Shown here one piece after another: positions 28,427 to 39,009 of a stretch of 64,000 nucleotides of DNA. Position 1 is the stretch's first letter; each line of letters starts with the position of its first letter. This DNA is from Anoxybacteroides rupiense (GTDB lineage Bacteria; Bacillota; Bacilli; Bacillales; Anoxybacillaceae): contig NZ_JACIDF010000003.1 in the NCBI RefSeq assembly GCF_014196195.1, positions 336,810-400,809 of the forward strand, in the 5' to 3' direction. The notes below the pieces were generated by a model. That model was given only the letters and a program-made list of their open reading frames with translations, ran no database searches and was not told where the DNA came from. Position numbers and translations under genes: made by a program.

Positions 28427-29488
28427 GTGCAAAATGAGCAAATGCGTTTTTTCATTCGTCTTACCAAAATGCTGTTAGTCGTTATACTTCTATATTTTAT
28501 TATGAGATTGAGGGATTTCTGGCTGCCTGTTTTACGGCTCATTGTTACGGTATTAACTCCGTTTATCATTGCGGCTTTTATCGCTTATTTGCTTCATCCG
28601 CTTGTCGAGTATATTCATAAAAGAGGAATTCCGAGAGCCCTAGCTATTTTAATGATTTATATCGTGTTTTTTGGAGGGGTGGGCTATGGTGCATACAAAG
28701 GGATTCCTGTGCTGCTTGATCAGTTGCAGGAACTGACTAAAAGCTTACCGATGCTGGCGGATACGTATCATGGATGGACGACGAAAATCCATGACCAAAC
28801 AGCAAAATGGCCCAAAGAAATGCACAAGCGCGTGGAAACCTCTATTCTTGAAGTGGAGGCCTTGCTTGGCCTTTGGTTGACAAAGGCGGTTACAAGCGTT
28901 AAAAGCATCTTAAATTCAGCGATGGTCTTTTTACTTGTACCATTTATCGCCTTTTATATGTTAAAAGATATGGATGAAATGAAGCAAGCGGTTTGGAAAC
29001 TAACACCGAAAAAGTGGCGAAAAGAAGGAATCGAATTTCTAAAAGATGTAGATGAGTCTTTAGGAAACTATATCCGCGGCCAGTTATTTGTTTGCACTTT
29101 AATTGGCGGAGTGGCTGCGCTTTCACTTTGGATTGCCGGCATGAATTATCCGCTTTTATTGGGGCTCATTATTGGCGCAACGAATGTCATTCCTTATTTT
29201 GGCCCGATTATTGGAGCGATACCGGCAGCCCTTTTGGCTGCGACGATTTCAGCAAAAATGATGATGATTGTGATGGGGATTATTTTTTTATTGCAATTTC
29301 TCGAAGGAAATGTTTTGTCGCCGCTGATTGTTGGAAAAAGCCTGCATATGCATCCCTTAATTATTATGCTCTCTTTGTTTTTAGGCGGGGAGCTTGCTGG
29401 AATTGTGGGAATGATTATTGCTGTTCCTTTTGTGGCGGTTTTAAAGGTGGCTGTTTTACATGCGCGCGAGCGTTTTAGTACACATTGA
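28427..29488 (+). CDS. AI-2E/PerM-family permease (YrrI-like)
   Basis: A 353-residue membrane protein of the AI-2E transporter/PerM family, with about seven to eight helices. The N-terminal helices (LLVVILLYFIMRL; ILMIYIVFFGGVGYGAY), the amphipathic middle and the C-terminal block GATNVIPYFGPIIGAIPAALLA and GVVGMIIAVPF-type segment are characteristic. Transport substrate is not known; members have been linked to autoinducer export and Na/H exchange. GTG 28427 is chosen because GGAGGGG (28415-28421) lies six bases upstream, whereas the frame's ATG at 28406 would place it inside the gene. The stop codon overlaps the -35 of the alaS promoter. Confidence 0.85.
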   Translation: MQNEQMRFFIRLTKMLLVVILLYFIMRLRDFWLPVLRLIVTVLTPFIIAAFIAYLLHPLVEYIHKRGIPRALAILMIYIVFFGGVGYGAYKGIPVLLDQLQELTKSLPMLADTYHGWTTKIHDQTAKWPKEMHKRVETSILEVEALLGLWLTKAVTSVKSILNSAMVFLLVPFIAFYMLKDMDEMKQAVWKLTPKKWRKEGIEFLKDVDESLGNYIRGQLFVCTLIGGVAALSLWIAGMNYPLLLGLIIGATNVIPYFGPIIGAIPAALLAATISAKMMMIVMGIIFLLQFLEGNVLSPLIVGKSLHMHPLIIMLSLFLGGELAGIVGMIIAVPFVAVLKVAVLHARERFSTH

Positions 29489-29513
29489 CAAACGAAAGCC
29501 GCTTGTCTATAAT
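29485..29513 (+). promoter_or_regulatory. Perfect-consensus sigma-A promoter of alaS
   Basis: TTGACA (29485-29490), 17 bases, TATAAT (29508-29513). Both boxes and the spacing are the exact consensus. The -35 overlaps the stop codon of the preceding permease gene. Confidence 0.88.
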
Positions 29514-29540
29514 CTTTGAATGAAAAGGTATACATGTATA

Positions 29541-29790
29541 CATACAAGGCGATGAAGGATCGAGTATGTTACAGTCCATCTTAACGCGCCCGTGCGCACA
29601 GAGAGGAATTTCCGCGGCTGAAAGAAATTCCAGATGAAGGGTAACAGAACGCTAATCCCGAGCGCAGGAAAAACCTGACGGAGCAGCCACGTTACGGCTT
29701 ATCGAGGTGATGGACGTCTTGTCCATAAGCAGGGTGGTACCGCGAGCGTAACTCTCGTCCCTGAGCAAGGGATGGGAGTTTATTTTTTAT
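29541..29790 (+). promoter_or_regulatory. T-box riboswitch controlling alaS
   Basis: The leader contains a stem I beginning near AAGGCGATGAAGGATCGAG, an alanine GCT specifier codon at 29651-29653 (context GAACGCTAATCCC), the T-box AGGGTGGTACCGCG at about 29731-29744, and a terminator formed by ACTCTCGTCCCT and AGGGATGGGAGT followed by T residues. Uncharged tRNA-Ala would favour antitermination and raise alaS expression. Confidence 0.93.
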
Positions 29791-29821
29791 ACCATAAATA
29801 TGACTAAAGGAGGCACGAAAG

Positions 29822-32458
29822 ATGAAAAAGCTTACATCAGCACAAATTAGGCAAATGTTTTTAGACTTTTTTAAAGAAAAAGGACATTCGGTAGAACCAA
29901 GCGCGTCTTTAATTCCGATTGACGATCCGTCGCTCCTATGGATCAACAGCGGAGTCGCGACATTAAAAAAATATTTTGATGGGCGCGTAATTCCAGATAA
30001 CCCGCGCATTTGTAATGCCCAAAAATCCATTCGTACAAACGATATCGAAAATGTCGGCAAAACGGCGCGCCACCATACGTTTTTTGAAATGCTCGGAAAT
30101 TTCTCGATCGGCGATTATTTTAAGCGTGAAGCGATCCATTGGGCTTGGGAGTTTTTAACAAGCAAAAGATGGATTGGTTTTGATCCTGGCCGCTTATCTG
30201 TTACGATTCATCCGGAGGATGATGAAGCGTTTGAAATTTGGCATGAAGAAATTGGGTTGCCGAAAGAACGGATCATTCGTTTGGAAGGGAATTTCTGGGA
30301 TATTGGAGAAGGCCCGAGCGGACCGAATACCGAAATCTTTTATGACCGCGGGGAGCAATTCGGTAATGATCCAAATGATCCAGAATTATATCCGGGGGGC
30401 GAAAATGAGCGTTATTTAGAAGTATGGAATCTTGTTTTTTCTCAATTTAACCATAATCCAGATGGCACTTATACGCCGCTGCCAAAGAAAAATATTGATA
30501 CAGGCATGGGTTTGGAGCGCATGTGCTCTATCATACAAGATGTGCCTACTAACTTTGATACCGATTTATTTATGCCAATTATTCAAGCAACGGAACAAAT
30601 TTCTGGCGAAACATACCGCGTGGATGCGGAAAAAGATGTCGCGTTTAAAGTGATCGCTGACCATATTCGGACGGTGACGTTTGCGATTGGCGATGGCGCT
30701 TTGCCGTCCAATGAAGGACGCGGTTATGTATTGCGTCGCCTGCTTCGCCGAGCGGTGCGGTATGCGAAAAAACTGAATATCAACCGTCCGTTTATGTATG
30801 AATTAGTGCCGACAGTCGGTGAAATTATGGTTGACTACTATCCGGAAGTGAAAGCAAAAACGGAGTTTATTCAAAAAGTGATTAAAAATGAGGAAGAGCG
30901 TTTCCATGAGACGCTTCATGAAGGATTAGCCATTTTGTCAAGCGTTATCCAAAAAGAAAAAGCAAATGGCAGCCGCACTATTTCTGGAACAGATGTGTTC
31001 CGCCTTTACGACACATATGGATTCCCAGTTGAATTGACAGAAGAATATGCCGCCGAAGAAGGAATGACGATTGATCATGCCGGCTTTGAACAAGAAATGG
31101 AGCGTCAACGCGAGCGGGCTCGCGCGGCGCGCCAAGATGTCGATTCGATGCAAGTGCAGGACAGCTTACTTGGCGCCCTCAAAGTAGAGAGCCGATTTGT
31201 TGGCTATGACGAGCTCCATACTTCTTCTTCTATTGCTGTTATCGTGAAGAATGGCGAGCTTGTTGAGGAAATAAAAGAAGGAGAAGAAGCGCAAATTATA
31301 CTTGATGTGACGCCATTTTATGCAGAAAGCGGCGGTCAAATCGCCGATCAAGGCTTTATCGAAGGAGAAGCGGCGAAAGCTTATGTAAAAGACGTGCAAA
31401 AAGCGCCAAATGGTCAGCATTTGCATCATGTGGTGGTCGAAAAGGGAACACTGAAGAAAGGCGAAACTTATCAGGCCTACCTGCTTGAAGAAAAACGCAA
31501 CCGTATTGTCAAAAACCATACAGCCACCCATTTGCTGCACCAAGCGCTGAAAGATGTCCTTGGTACGCACGTCAATCAGGCGGGATCGCTGGTCACTCCA
31601 GAACGTTTGCGTTTCGACTTCTCGCATTTTGGACAAGTGAAACAAGAAGAGCTAGAGAAAATTGAAGCGATTGTTAATGAGCAAATTTGGCGCAGCCTTC
31701 CTGTTCAGATTGATTATAAGCCGCTTGAAGAAGCGAAAGCGATGGGAGCAATGGCGCTCTTTGGTGAAAAATATGGCGACATTGTCCGCGTTGTTCAGGT
31801 GGGGGCCTACAGCTTAGAGCTTTGCGGCGGCTGCCATGTAACGAACACGGCAGCGATCGGTCTTTTTAAAATTGTGTCCGAATCGGGCATTGGGGCTGGC
31901 ACGCGCCGGATTGAAGCGGTCACGGGAGAAGCCGCCTACCGTTTTATGAATGATCAGCTTGCTTTATTACAGGAAGCAGCGCAGCAATTAAAAGCGAATC
32001 CAAAAGATGTAGTCGGAAGAATTGAAGCATTAATGAATGAAATCCGCCAGCTACAGCGTGAAAATGAATCGTTAGCTGCGCGCCTCAGCAATATGGAAGC
32101 CGCTCATCTGGCCGATCGAGTACAAGAAGTAAACGGCATTCAAGTTTTAGCAAGCAAAGTCCATGCGGCAGATATGACTAGCTTGCGCACAATGGTGGAT
32201 GAACTGAAACAAAAACTTGGTTCAGCTGTGATCGTCCTTGCTTCCGTACAAGGCGAGAAGGTAAACCTCATTGCGGGCGTAACCAAAGATTTAGTTGAAA
32301 AAGGCTATCATGCAGGCAAACTGATTAAAGAAGTGGCTGTTCGTTGTGGAGGCAGCGGGGGAGGCCGCGCCGACATGGCTCAAGCGGGAGGAAAAGACCC
32401 GCAAAAAATAGGAGAAGCCTTGCAATTTGTCGAAGAATGGGTAAAATCCATTTTATAA
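29822..32458 (+). CDS. alaS: Alanyl-tRNA synthetase
   Basis: An 878-residue class II synthetase. The N-terminal aminoacylation domain starts with [17 protein letters not shown] and includes [14 protein letters not shown] and [20 protein letters not shown]. The editing domain carries [11 protein letters not shown] (about 564-574) and CGGCHVTNT (about 667-675), the zinc-binding and deacylation residues. A coiled coil (about 725-765) and the DHHA1-type C-Ala domain with [15 protein letters not shown] follow. Length matches the family. GGAGG precedes ATG. It is followed by ireB, ruvX and yrzB, the conserved Firmicute cluster. Confidence 0.98.
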   Translation: MKKLTSAQIRQMFLDFFKEKGHSVEPSASLIPIDDPSLLWINSGVATLKKYFDGRVIPDNPRICNAQKSIRTNDIENVGKTARHHTFFEMLGNFSIGDYFKREAIHWAWEFLTSKRWIGFDPGRLSVTIHPEDDEAFEIWHEEIGLPKERIIRLEGNFWDIGEGPSGPNTEIFYDRGEQFGNDPNDPELYPGGENERYLEVWNLVFSQFNHNPDGTYTPLPKKNIDTGMGLERMCSIIQDVPTNFDTDLFMPIIQATEQISGETYRVDAEKDVAFKVIADHIRTVTFAIGDGALPSNEGRGYVLRRLLRRAVRYAKKLNINRPFMYELVPTVGEIMVDYYPEVKAKTEFIQKVIKNEEERFHETLHEGLAILSSVIQKEKANGSRTISGTDVFRLYDTYGFPVELTEEYAAEEGMTIDHAGFEQEMERQRERARAARQDVDSMQVQDSLLGALKVESRFVGYDELHTSSSIAVIVKNGELVEEIKEGEEAQIILDVTPFYAESGGQIADQGFIEGEAAKAYVKDVQKAPNGQHLHHVVVEKGTLKKGETYQAYLLEEKRNRIVKNHTATHLLHQALKDVLGTHVNQAGSLVTPERLRFDFSHFGQVKQEELEKIEAIVNEQIWRSLPVQIDYKPLEEAKAMGAMALFGEKYGDIVRVVQVGAYSLELCGGCHVTNTAAIGLFKIVSESGIGAGTRRIEAVTGEAAYRFMNDQLALLQEAAQQLKANPKDVVGRIEALMNEIRQLQRENESLAARLSNMEAAHLADRVQEVNGIQVLASKVHAADMTSLRTMVDELKQKLGSAVIVLASVQGEKVNLIAGVTKDLVEKGYHAGKLIKEVAVRCGGSGGGRADMAQAGGKDPQKIGEALQFVEEWVKSIL

Positions 32459-32531
32459 TTTCACTCTAATGGTGTACAATGGATGTAAGGTATGGCGATG
32501 CCAGTGTGAATGGAGAGCGAGGTGCATAACG

Positions 32532-32789
32532 GTGAGCTCATTTGATCAAACGATGCGGTTCAATTTTTCGGAAGAGCCGCCAGAAACGAATATTCGCGAA
32601 GTATTATTGACAGTATATGAGGCTCTTCAAGAAAAAGGGTATAATCCGATCAATCAAATTGTCGGCTATTTGCTATCTGGCGACCCAGCTTACATCCCTC
32701 GTCATAAAGATGCTCGTACGCTTATTCGGAAAATTGAACGGGATGAATTAATTGAAGAATTGGTGAAATTCTATTTACAGAGTCGTTGA
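32532..32789 (+). CDS. ireB: IreB family regulatory phosphoprotein (YrzL/UPF0297)
   Basis: An 85-residue protein, [20 protein letters not shown] at the start, with the conserved [38 protein letters not shown] core of UPF0297. In Enterococcus, IreB is a substrate of the PASTA kinase IreK and affects cephalosporin resistance; the role in bacilli is less clear. GTG 32532 gives the family's normal length (88 in B. subtilis); the frame extends to 32469 without support. GAGGTG lies eight bases upstream. It is part of the alaS-ireB-ruvX-yrzB cluster, with ruvX 12 bases downstream. Confidence 0.93.
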   Translation: MSSFDQTMRFNFSEEPPETNIREVLLTVYEALQEKGYNPINQIVGYLLSGDPAYIPRHKDARTLIRKIERDELIEELVKFYLQSR

Positions 32790-32801
32790 AAGGATTGATT
32801 T

Positions 32802-33218
32802 ATGCGCATATTAGGATTAGATTTAGGGACAAAAACGCTCGGGGTGGCCGTGAGCGATGAATTCGGTTGGACCGCTCAAGGAGTAGAAACCATTCCGATT
32901 GATGAGGAAAAAAAGCAATTTGGCTTGGAGCGGCTTCGTGAAATTATGGAAGAATATCAGGTGGAAACGATTGTGCTCGGTTTTCCTAAAAATATGAACG
33001 GCACAGTTGGCCCACGCGGTGAAGCGAGCCAGCGTTTTGCGGAATGGCTGAAACGCCAATTTTCCTTGCCCGTTATTTTATGGGACGAGCGTCTGTCGAC
33101 AACAGCGGCAGAACGTATGTTGATCGCTGCGGATGTAAGCCGAAAAAAACGGCGCCAAGTGATTGATAAAATGGCAGCCGTCATCATTCTGCAGTCGTAT
33201 CTTGACAGTAAACGATAA
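32802..33218 (+). CDS. ruvX: Holliday junction resolvase-like RuvX (YqgF, pre-16S rRNA nuclease)
   Basis: A 138-residue RNase H-fold nuclease. The first strand has [15 protein letters not shown] with the catalytic Asp near residue 5; [10 protein letters not shown] is the second conserved segment; [14 protein letters not shown] and [15 protein letters not shown] at the end provide further acidic residues. YqgF proteins process the 5' end of 16S rRNA and were named as resolvase homologues. The ribosome site AAAGGATTG is modest. yrzB follows after 14 bases. Confidence 0.95.
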   Translation: MRILGLDLGTKTLGVAVSDEFGWTAQGVETIPIDEEKKQFGLERLREIMEEYQVETIVLGFPKNMNGTVGPRGEASQRFAEWLKRQFSLPVILWDERLSTTAAERMLIAADVSRKKRRQVIDKMAAVIILQSYLDSKR

Positions 33219-33232
33219 TTGGAGGAAATAAC

Positions 33233-33526
33233 ATGGAACATGGTGATAAGCAGATTACAGTCGTAGACGAAAACGGAAACGAGCAGCTATGCGAGGTATT
33301 ATTCACATTTGAATCTGAGGACTTTGGAAAGTCGTACGTTTTTTATTATCCTATTGGGGTTGAGTACGAGGACGAGGAAGAAACAGAGATTCACGTTTCC
33401 GCTTTTATTTCAGGAGAAGGCGAGAAGGAAGGAGAACTTCAGCCGATCGAAACGGAAGAAGAATGGGATATGATCGAAGAAGTATGGAATACATTTTGTG
33501 CGGATCAGGAAGAAGACGAGGAATAA
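33233..33526 (+). CDS. yrzB: DUF1292 family acidic protein (YrzB)
   Basis: A 97-residue, very acidic protein with the DUF1292 pattern: [20 protein letters not shown], then [26 protein letters not shown] and an acidic tail ([14 protein letters not shown]). The family is conserved behind ruvX in Firmicutes, and its function is unknown. GGAGGA lies six bases before the ATG. A terminator follows. Confidence 0.92.
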   Translation: MEHGDKQITVVDENGNEQLCEVLFTFESEDFGKSYVFYYPIGVEYEDEEETEIHVSAFISGEGEKEGELQPIETEEEWDMIEEVWNTFCADQEEDEE

Positions 33527-33532
33527 ATTCCT

Positions 33533-33561
33533 AAGGCGGCCGGGTAAGGCCGTCTTTTTTT
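33533..33561 (+). terminator. Terminator after yrzB
   Basis: GGCGGCC and GGCCGTC pair (one G-T pair) around GGGTAA, followed by seven T residues. Confidence 0.85.
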
Positions 33562-33637
33562 GTAGAAAAAAATAAGAGATAGAAGAAAAAAGCAGAAATT
33601 TGTAGTATAATATCTCGAGAATGAAGGGAGGGATTAT

Positions 33638-34732
33638 ATGGACCATAATGGATTTGCTTCAAAGGATATCCAAACAGTAAGAAAAGTGGTCTTTATGATT
33701 AGCGCGCTTGTTTGCGTATTGTTGCTGACAACCGTTATAGGCGGTTATGTATATATCCGATCTGCACTTCAGCCTGTCGATCCAGAGGATAAAAAAACCG
33801 TTCAAGTCTCGATTCCCATTGGCTCTTCTGTAAGCGATATTGCTGCAATCCTTGAAAAAAAGGGGATCATCAAAAGCGCAGCTGTATTTCGCTACTATGT
33901 CAAATTTAAAAATCATGCTGATTTTCAGGCAGGAAACTATCAATTGACTCGCTCGATGACGTTAGAAGAAATCATTTCCTCACTAAAAACAGGAAAAGTG
34001 ATGAGGGAAATGAAGCTGAAAATCACGATTCCGGAAGGAAAACAGTTAACGCAAATCGCGACGATTATCGCTCAAAAAACAGGGTATAAGCAGGAACAGG
34101 TCATGAATCAGCTTAATGACCGTGCTTACATTCAAGAGCTGATCAAAAAATATCCGATGGTTCTGTCGCCAGATATCTTAAACAAAAATATTCGTTATCC
34201 GCTTGAAGGATATTTATTTCCAGCGACTTATTCCTTCCCGGAAGAAAAACCGCCGCTACCTGCTATTATCGAGCCAATGATCGCCAAAACGGCAGAAGTG
34301 CTTGCAAAATATGAAGAAAAGAAAACCGAGAAAGGATTTACGACCCATCGGCTATTGACAATGGCTTCACTCATTGAGGCAGAAGCAACGGAAAAGGCTG
34401 ACCGTCAAAAAATTGCGAGCGTATTTTATAACCGTCTGCGCATCGGAATGCCGCTGCAAACCGACCCAACGGTGCTTTATGCGCTAGGAAAGCATAAAGA
34501 ACGCGTTTATTATGAAGATTTAAAGGTCAATTCTCCTTATAACACTTACATCCATCAAGGATTGCCGCCAGGCCCGATCGCAAATGCGGGAGAGATGTCG
34601 ATTGAGGCGGCTTTGGAGCCGGCAGAAACCGGATATTTCTATTTTCTTGCTACTCCAGCCGGCGAAGTCATTTTTACGAGCACATTGGCTGAGCATAATC
34701 GCGAAAAGGCAAAGTATATTGGAAAAGAATAA
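33638..34732 (+). CDS. mltG: Endolytic murein transglycosylase MltG (YceG family)
   Basis: A 364-residue membrane-anchored enzyme that cuts nascent glycan strands and may set their length. A transmembrane helix lies at about residues 16-38 (VVFMISALVCVLLLTTVIGGY). A LysM-like segment (VQVSIPIGSSVSDIAAILEKKGIIKS) follows, then the YceG catalytic domain with LTMASLIEAEATEKADR (catalytic Glu near residue 247), FYNRLRIGMPLQTDPTV and SPYNTYIHQGLPPGPIANAG. Length agrees with YrrL of B. subtilis (360). A TATAAT box at 33606-33611 lies 27 bases before the start. Confidence 0.95.
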   Translation: MDHNGFASKDIQTVRKVVFMISALVCVLLLTTVIGGYVYIRSALQPVDPEDKKTVQVSIPIGSSVSDIAAILEKKGIIKSAAVFRYYVKFKNHADFQAGNYQLTRSMTLEEIISSLKTGKVMREMKLKITIPEGKQLTQIATIIAQKTGYKQEQVMNQLNDRAYIQELIKKYPMVLSPDILNKNIRYPLEGYLFPATYSFPEEKPPLPAIIEPMIAKTAEVLAKYEEKKTEKGFTTHRLLTMASLIEAEATEKADRQKIASVFYNRLRIGMPLQTDPTVLYALGKHKERVYYEDLKVNSPYNTYIHQGLPPGPIANAGEMSIEAALEPAETGYFYFLATPAGEVIFTSTLAEHNREKAKYIGKE

Positions 34733-34804
34733 ATATTTCGCATTTCTGCCCGTTTTATGATAGTATATATAAAGTTATGGGTATGATCCTATATATTTCG
34801 TTCA

Positions 34805-34832
34805 TAAGAGTCTAATGTGGACTCTTATTTTT
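34805..34832 (+). terminator. Terminator or attenuator between mltG and trmR
   Basis: TAAGAGTC (34805-34812) and GACTCTTA (34820-34827) form a perfect eight-base stem with a seven-base loop and a T run, just before the trmR ribosome site. Confidence 0.75.
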
Positions 34833-34848
34833 ACGAGGAGGAGCACGT

Positions 34849-35502
34849 TTGTTATCGCATGACATCATTCGCTATTTGCAAGATCTTATGCCAAAACGCG
34901 AAACAGTAATCCAAGAAATGGAAGATTATGCCCAAGAGCATCGTGTGCCTATTATGGATGCTGTCGGGATCGAAGTGGTGTTGCACGTTTTGCGTCTTAT
35001 TCAGCCAATGCGCATTTTAGAAATCGGAACAGCGATTGGCTATTCGGCTATTCGGATGGCGCTGGCGCTGCCGAATGCGACGATCGTTACGGTCGAACGC
35101 GATCAAGAGCGGTATGAAAACGCGCTTTTTTATATAGAGCGAACCAAAACAGCTCATCAGATTCATGCGCTGTTTGGCGATGCGCTTGAAGTATCCAGCG
35201 AAGTAGAAAAATATGCCCCATTTGATGCCATTTTTATCGATGCAGCAAAAGGGCAGTATCAGCGGTTTTTTGAAATGTACGAGCCGTTTTTGGCTCCCCG
35301 TGGCGTTATCATTACCGATAATGTCCTTTTTAAAGGGCTTGTGGCGGCAGGAGATGGGATTGAAAATAAGCGAATTCGTTCGCTTGTGAAGAAAATTCGC
35401 CAATATAATCAGTGGCTGATGCAAAATGAAGCTTATGATACCGTCATTTTGCCGGTCGGCGACGGCATTGCCATATCGAGAAAAAGAGGTGAGAAACAGT
35501 GA
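34849..35502 (+). CDS. trmR: tRNA 5-hydroxyuridine methyltransferase (O-methyltransferase family 3)
   Basis: A 217-residue SAM-dependent O-methyltransferase. The SAM-binding motif ILEIGTAIGYSAIRMA lies at about residues 61-76, followed by VERDQERYENA and FDAIFIDAAKGQYQRFFE with the metal-site aspartates. B. subtilis YrrM (TrmR) methylates 5-hydroxyuridine at tRNA position 34 to 5-methoxyuridine. The next two genes are the hydroxylation enzymes, which fits. The start is TTG with GAGGAGGAG upstream. Its stop overlaps the next start by four bases (GTGA). Confidence 0.92.
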   Translation: MLSHDIIRYLQDLMPKRETVIQEMEDYAQEHRVPIMDAVGIEVVLHVLRLIQPMRILEIGTAIGYSAIRMALALPNATIVTVERDQERYENALFYIERTKTAHQIHALFGDALEVSSEVEKYAPFDAIFIDAAKGQYQRFFEMYEPFLAPRGVIITDNVLFKGLVAAGDGIENKRIRSLVKKIRQYNQWLMQNEAYDTVILPVGDGIAISRKRGEKQ

Positions 35503-36428
35503 AAAAACCAGAATTGCTTGTAACACCGACAGACGTTTCCCATATCCATGCTTTGGCGCAGGCAGGAGCGGATGCCGTTATAGTTGGCGAACAACGCTAT
35601 GGTTTGCGCTTAGCTGGAGAGTTTAAGCGCGCTGAAATGGCGGAAGCGGTGGAAGTGGCCCGCCAGCATGGGATTCGCGTGTATGCGGCGATGAATGCGA
35701 TTTTTCATAATGAGAAAATAGACGAACTAGGTGAGTATATTCGTTTTTTAGCTGATAGCGGCGTGGATGCTATCGTATTTGGAGATCCTGCTGTATTAAT
35801 GACTGTACGTGAAGTAGCTCCGCATATGAGGCTCCATTGGAATACGGAAACAACGGCAACCAATTGGTATACATGCAACTACTGGGGGCGAAAGGGCGCG
35901 AAACGCGCGGTTTTAGCGCGTGAATTAAATATGGATGCCATTATGGAGATTAAAGAACATGCAGAAGTGGAAATTGAAGTGCAAGTGCATGGAATGACAT
36001 GTATGTTTCAATCAAAGCGGTCGCTCATCGGCAACTATTTTGAATATCAAGGAAAAAAGATGGAAGTTGAAAAGCAAAAGTACGAAAAAGGAATGTTTCT
36101 GCATGACAAAGAGCGCGGTAACAAATACCCGATTTTTGAGGATGAAAACGGGACGCACATTATGAGCCCGAATGATATTTGCATTATTGACGAGCTTGAG
36201 GAAATGGTGGATGCGGGAATCGATAGCTTTAAAATTGACGGTGTGCTTCATGAATCGGACTATATTACGAAGGTGACAGCGATCTATCGCCGTGCCATTG
36301 ATTTATGTGCGGGGAACCGCGAGCAGTATGAAGCGGAAAAAATGCAGCTGTTGGAGGAAATTGAAGCGATTCAGCCAAAGCATCGTCCTTTAGATACAGG
36401 CTTCTTTTTTAAAGAAACGATTTATTAA
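35499..36428 (+). CDS. yrrN: U32 family tRNA hydroxylation protein P, first subunit (YrrN/TrhP1)
   Basis: A 309-residue member of the U32 'peptidase' family, which in this context acts on tRNA rather than protein. It begins KKPELLVTPTDVSHIHALAQ and contains GADAVIVGEQRYGLRLAGEF and VQVHGMTCMFQSKRSLIGNY. In B. subtilis YrrN and YrrO together with prephenate-dependent chemistry hydroxylate U34, the substrate then used by TrmR. It is shorter than YrrO and lacks its cysteine cluster. The GTG start overlaps the trmR stop. The yrrO coding region begins 24 bases after its stop. Confidence 0.9.
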   Translation: MKKPELLVTPTDVSHIHALAQAGADAVIVGEQRYGLRLAGEFKRAEMAEAVEVARQHGIRVYAAMNAIFHNEKIDELGEYIRFLADSGVDAIVFGDPAVLMTVREVAPHMRLHWNTETTATNWYTCNYWGRKGAKRAVLARELNMDAIMEIKEHAEVEIEVQVHGMTCMFQSKRSLIGNYFEYQGKKMEVEKQKYEKGMFLHDKERGNKYPIFEDENGTHIMSPNDICIIDELEEMVDAGIDSFKIDGVLHESDYITKVTAIYRRAIDLCAGNREQYEAEKMQLLEEIEAIQPKHRPLDTGFFFKETIY

Positions 36429-36452
36429 ATGCAACATAAAGGAGGGAGCGGT

Positions 36453-37718
36453 ATGTTGAAAAATGATCAAATTTCGCAAATCGTGAATGGAAAGCGTGTG
36501 ATTGTGAAAAAGCCTGAGCTGCTTGCTCCTGCCGGTAACCTAGAAAAATTAAAAGTAGCTGTCCATTATGGAGCGGATGCTGTCTTTATCGGCGGCCAAG
36601 AATATGGGCTTCGTTCCAACGCCGACAATTTTACGCTTGAAGAAATGGCAGAAGGAGTCCAATTTGCCAATAAATATGGTGCCAAAATTTATGTGACGAC
36701 AAACATTTATGCTCATAACGAAAATATCCCTGGACTTGAGGAGTATTTACAGGGGCTTGAGGAAGCGGGTGTGCATGGCATTATCGTGGCGGATCCTCTG
36801 ATCATTGAAACGGCTCGCCGGGTAGCGCCAAAGCTAGAGGTGCATTTAAGCACCCAGCAATCTTTGGCTAACTGGAAAGCGGTGCAATTTTGGAAGGAAG
36901 AAGGACTGGAGCGTGTCGTGCTGGCCCGTGAAACAAGTGCGGAGGAAATTCGTGAAATTAAAGAGAAGGTGGATATTGAAATAGAAACCTTCATCCATGG
37001 GGCGATGTGTATCGCCTACTCAGGGCGCTGTGTCTTGAGTAACCATATGACGGCTCGCGATTCCAACCGCGGCGGCTGCTGTCAATCATGCCGTTGGGAT
37101 TATGATCTGTACAAGCTTGATGGCAGCCAGGAAATCGCTTTATTTGATGAAAATGATGATCCATTTGCCATGAGCCCGAAAGATTTAAATCTTATTCAAT
37201 CTATTCCCAAAATGATCGAATTGGGCATTGATAGCTTAAAAATTGAGGGACGGATGAAGTCGATTCATTATGTGGCCACCGTTGTCAGCGTCTATCGCAA
37301 AGTGATCGATGCCTATTGTGCCGATCCAGACCATTTTGTGATTCAAAAAGAATGGCTCGATGAGCTTGATAAATGTGCCAATCGTGATACCGCACCTGCC
37401 TTTTTTGAAGGGGTGCCAGGATATAAAGAACAGATGTTTGGGGTGCACGGCAAGAAAACAACCTACGATTTTGCTGGTTTTGTGTTGGACTATGACCGCG
37501 ATACGAAAATGGTGACTTTACAGCAACGCAATTTCTTTAAACCTGGCGATGTTGTTGAATTTTTTGGTCCGGAAATCGATAACTTTACCCAAGTGGTGGG
37601 CACGATCTGGGATGAAGATGGAAACGAGATCGATGCAGCGCGCCATCCTTTACAAATCGTAAAATTTAAAGTAGAGAAAGATGTCTTCCCGTACAACATG
37701 ATGAGAAAGGAGCGCTAA
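36453..37718 (+). CDS. yrrO: U32 family tRNA hydroxylation protein P, second subunit (YrrO/TrhP2)
   Basis: A 421-residue U32-family protein. [20 protein letters not shown] near the start, [34 protein letters not shown] (about residues 181-214, here containing five cysteines likely to hold an Fe-S cluster) and [16 protein letters not shown] identify it. The C-terminal extension of about 80 residues forms the U32 C-terminal domain. ATG 36453 is chosen because AAAGGAGGG lies eight bases upstream; the frame's ATG at 36429 lies before that site. Length matches B. subtilis YrrO (422). The udk start follows the stop by one base. Confidence 0.92.
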   Translation: MLKNDQISQIVNGKRVIVKKPELLAPAGNLEKLKVAVHYGADAVFIGGQEYGLRSNADNFTLEEMAEGVQFANKYGAKIYVTTNIYAHNENIPGLEEYLQGLEEAGVHGIIVADPLIIETARRVAPKLEVHLSTQQSLANWKAVQFWKEEGLERVVLARETSAEEIREIKEKVDIEIETFIHGAMCIAYSGRCVLSNHMTARDSNRGGCCQSCRWDYDLYKLDGSQEIALFDENDDPFAMSPKDLNLIQSIPKMIELGIDSLKIEGRMKSIHYVATVVSVYRKVIDAYCADPDHFVIQKEWLDELDKCANRDTAPAFFEGVPGYKEQMFGVHGKKTTYDFAGFVLDYDRDTKMVTLQQRNFFKPGDVVEFFGPEIDNFTQVVGTIWDEDGNEIDAARHPLQIVKFKVEKDVFPYNMMRKER

Positions 37719-37719
37719 G

Positions 37720-38355
37720 ATGGGGAAGAAGCCGGTGGTGATCGGAGTCGCAGGCGGCTCCGGTTCGGGGAAAACGAGTGTTGTCAGAGCCATTTATGAG
37801 CATTTTCAAGGGCATTCGATTTTAATGCTTGAGCAGGATTATTACTACAAAGATCAAAGCCACCTTCCATTTGAAGAGCGTCTAAAAACAAACTATGATC
37901 ACCCTTTAGCTTTTGATAATGATTTATTAATTGAGCATTTGCATAAGCTGCTCAGCTATGAGTCGATCGAAAAGCCGGTTTACGATTACACGCTGCATAC
38001 AAGAGCGGATGAAGTCATTTATGTCGAACCGAAAGATGTGATTATTTTAGAAGGAATTCTCGTATTAGAAGATGAGAGATTGCGCAACTTAATGGATATT
38101 AAAGTATATGTAGACACAGATGCCGATATTCGGATTATTCGCCGGCTGCAGCGCGATATTAACGAGCGCGGCCGAACATTGGAATCCGTGATTGACCAGT
38201 ATGTTTCAGTCGTTCGTCCTATGCACAACCAATTTGTTGAACCGACGAAGCGGTATGCCGATATTATTATTCCGGAAGGCGGTCACAATCACGTAGCGAT
38301 CGATTTGATGGTTACAAAAATTCAAACAATTCTTGAACAAAAGTCTTTTTTGTAA
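37720..38355 (+). CDS. udk: Uridine kinase
   Basis: A 211-residue kinase that phosphorylates uridine and cytidine with GTP or ATP in pyrimidine salvage. The P-loop [14 protein letters not shown] lies at residues 9-22; [38 protein letters not shown] and the [13 protein letters not shown] lid segment are all typical. Length equals B. subtilis Udk (211). The ribosome site GAAAGGAG lies in the end of yrrO, one base separates the genes, and the trmR-yrrN-yrrO-udk order is conserved. Confidence 0.97.
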   Translation: MGKKPVVIGVAGGSGSGKTSVVRAIYEHFQGHSILMLEQDYYYKDQSHLPFEERLKTNYDHPLAFDNDLLIEHLHKLLSYESIEKPVYDYTLHTRADEVIYVEPKDVIILEGILVLEDERLRNLMDIKVYVDTDADIRIIRRLQRDINERGRTLESVIDQYVSVVRPMHNQFVEPTKRYADIIIPEGGHNHVAIDLMVTKIQTILEQKSFL

Positions 38356-38446
38356 TAACATAGCATAGATAACATATGAAGGATGAACGTTTCTTACCGT
38401 TCGCGGACATTTGGCTTAAGGGATATGCATATTCATAAAGCCTTAT

Positions 38447-38481
38447 TTGTACGAACGCGCTTTGCCGTTCGTACCTTTTAT
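38447..38481 (+). terminator. Terminator-like hairpin between udk and greA
   Basis: GTACGAACG (38449-38457) and CGTTCGTAC (38466-38474) pair perfectly around CGCTTTGC, followed by CTTTTATA. A smaller hairpin, GAACG with CGTTC, lies upstream near 38387-38404. Confidence 0.65.
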
Positions 38482-38511
38482 ATACATAAATATTTAAGGA
38501 GGTAAGGGGAT

Positions 38512-38988
38512 ATGTCAAATGAAAAACAATATCCAATGACGAAAGCAGGGAAGGAGAAGCTTGAACAGGAGCTTGAATATTTAAAAACGGTCAAGCGCAA
38601 GGAAGTCGTTGAACGCATCAAAATCGCACGCGGATTTGGCGATCTTTCCGAAAACTCCGAGTACGATGCGGCAAAAGATGAACAGGCCTTTGTAGAATCA
38701 CGTATCCAAACATTAGAAAACATGATTCGCAATGCGCAAATTATCGAAGAAGACACTGAAAATCCAGATATCGTATCTCTTGGAAAATCTGTGACTTTTG
38801 TTGAGCTACCTGATGGTGAAGAAGAAACATATACGATTGTCGGAAGCGCTGAAGCGGATCCGTTTGAAGGAAGAATTTCCAATGATTCACCAATTGCTAA
38901 ATCGCTAATCGGGAAAAAAGTAGGCGATGAAGTCAGCGTACAAACACCTGGCGGCGAGATGCTTGTCAAAATCGTAGCTGTACAGTAA
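38512..38988 (+). CDS. greA: Transcription elongation factor GreA
   Basis: A 158-residue factor that enters the RNA polymerase secondary channel and triggers cleavage of backtracked RNA. The N-terminal coiled coil contains the conserved [20 protein letters not shown] segment (about residues 41-60) with the acidic tip residues. The C-terminal FKBP-like domain holds [31 protein letters not shown] sequence. Length equals the family norm (157-158). AAGGAGG precedes ATG by eight bases. A strong terminator follows at once. Confidence 0.97.
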   Translation: MSNEKQYPMTKAGKEKLEQELEYLKTVKRKEVVERIKIARGFGDLSENSEYDAAKDEQAFVESRIQTLENMIRNAQIIEEDTENPDIVSLGKSVTFVELPDGEEETYTIVGSAEADPFEGRISNDSPIAKSLIGKKVGDEVSVQTPGGEMLVKIVAVQ

Positions 38989-39009
38989 TAGAAAAGGTTT
39001 TAAAATCTT

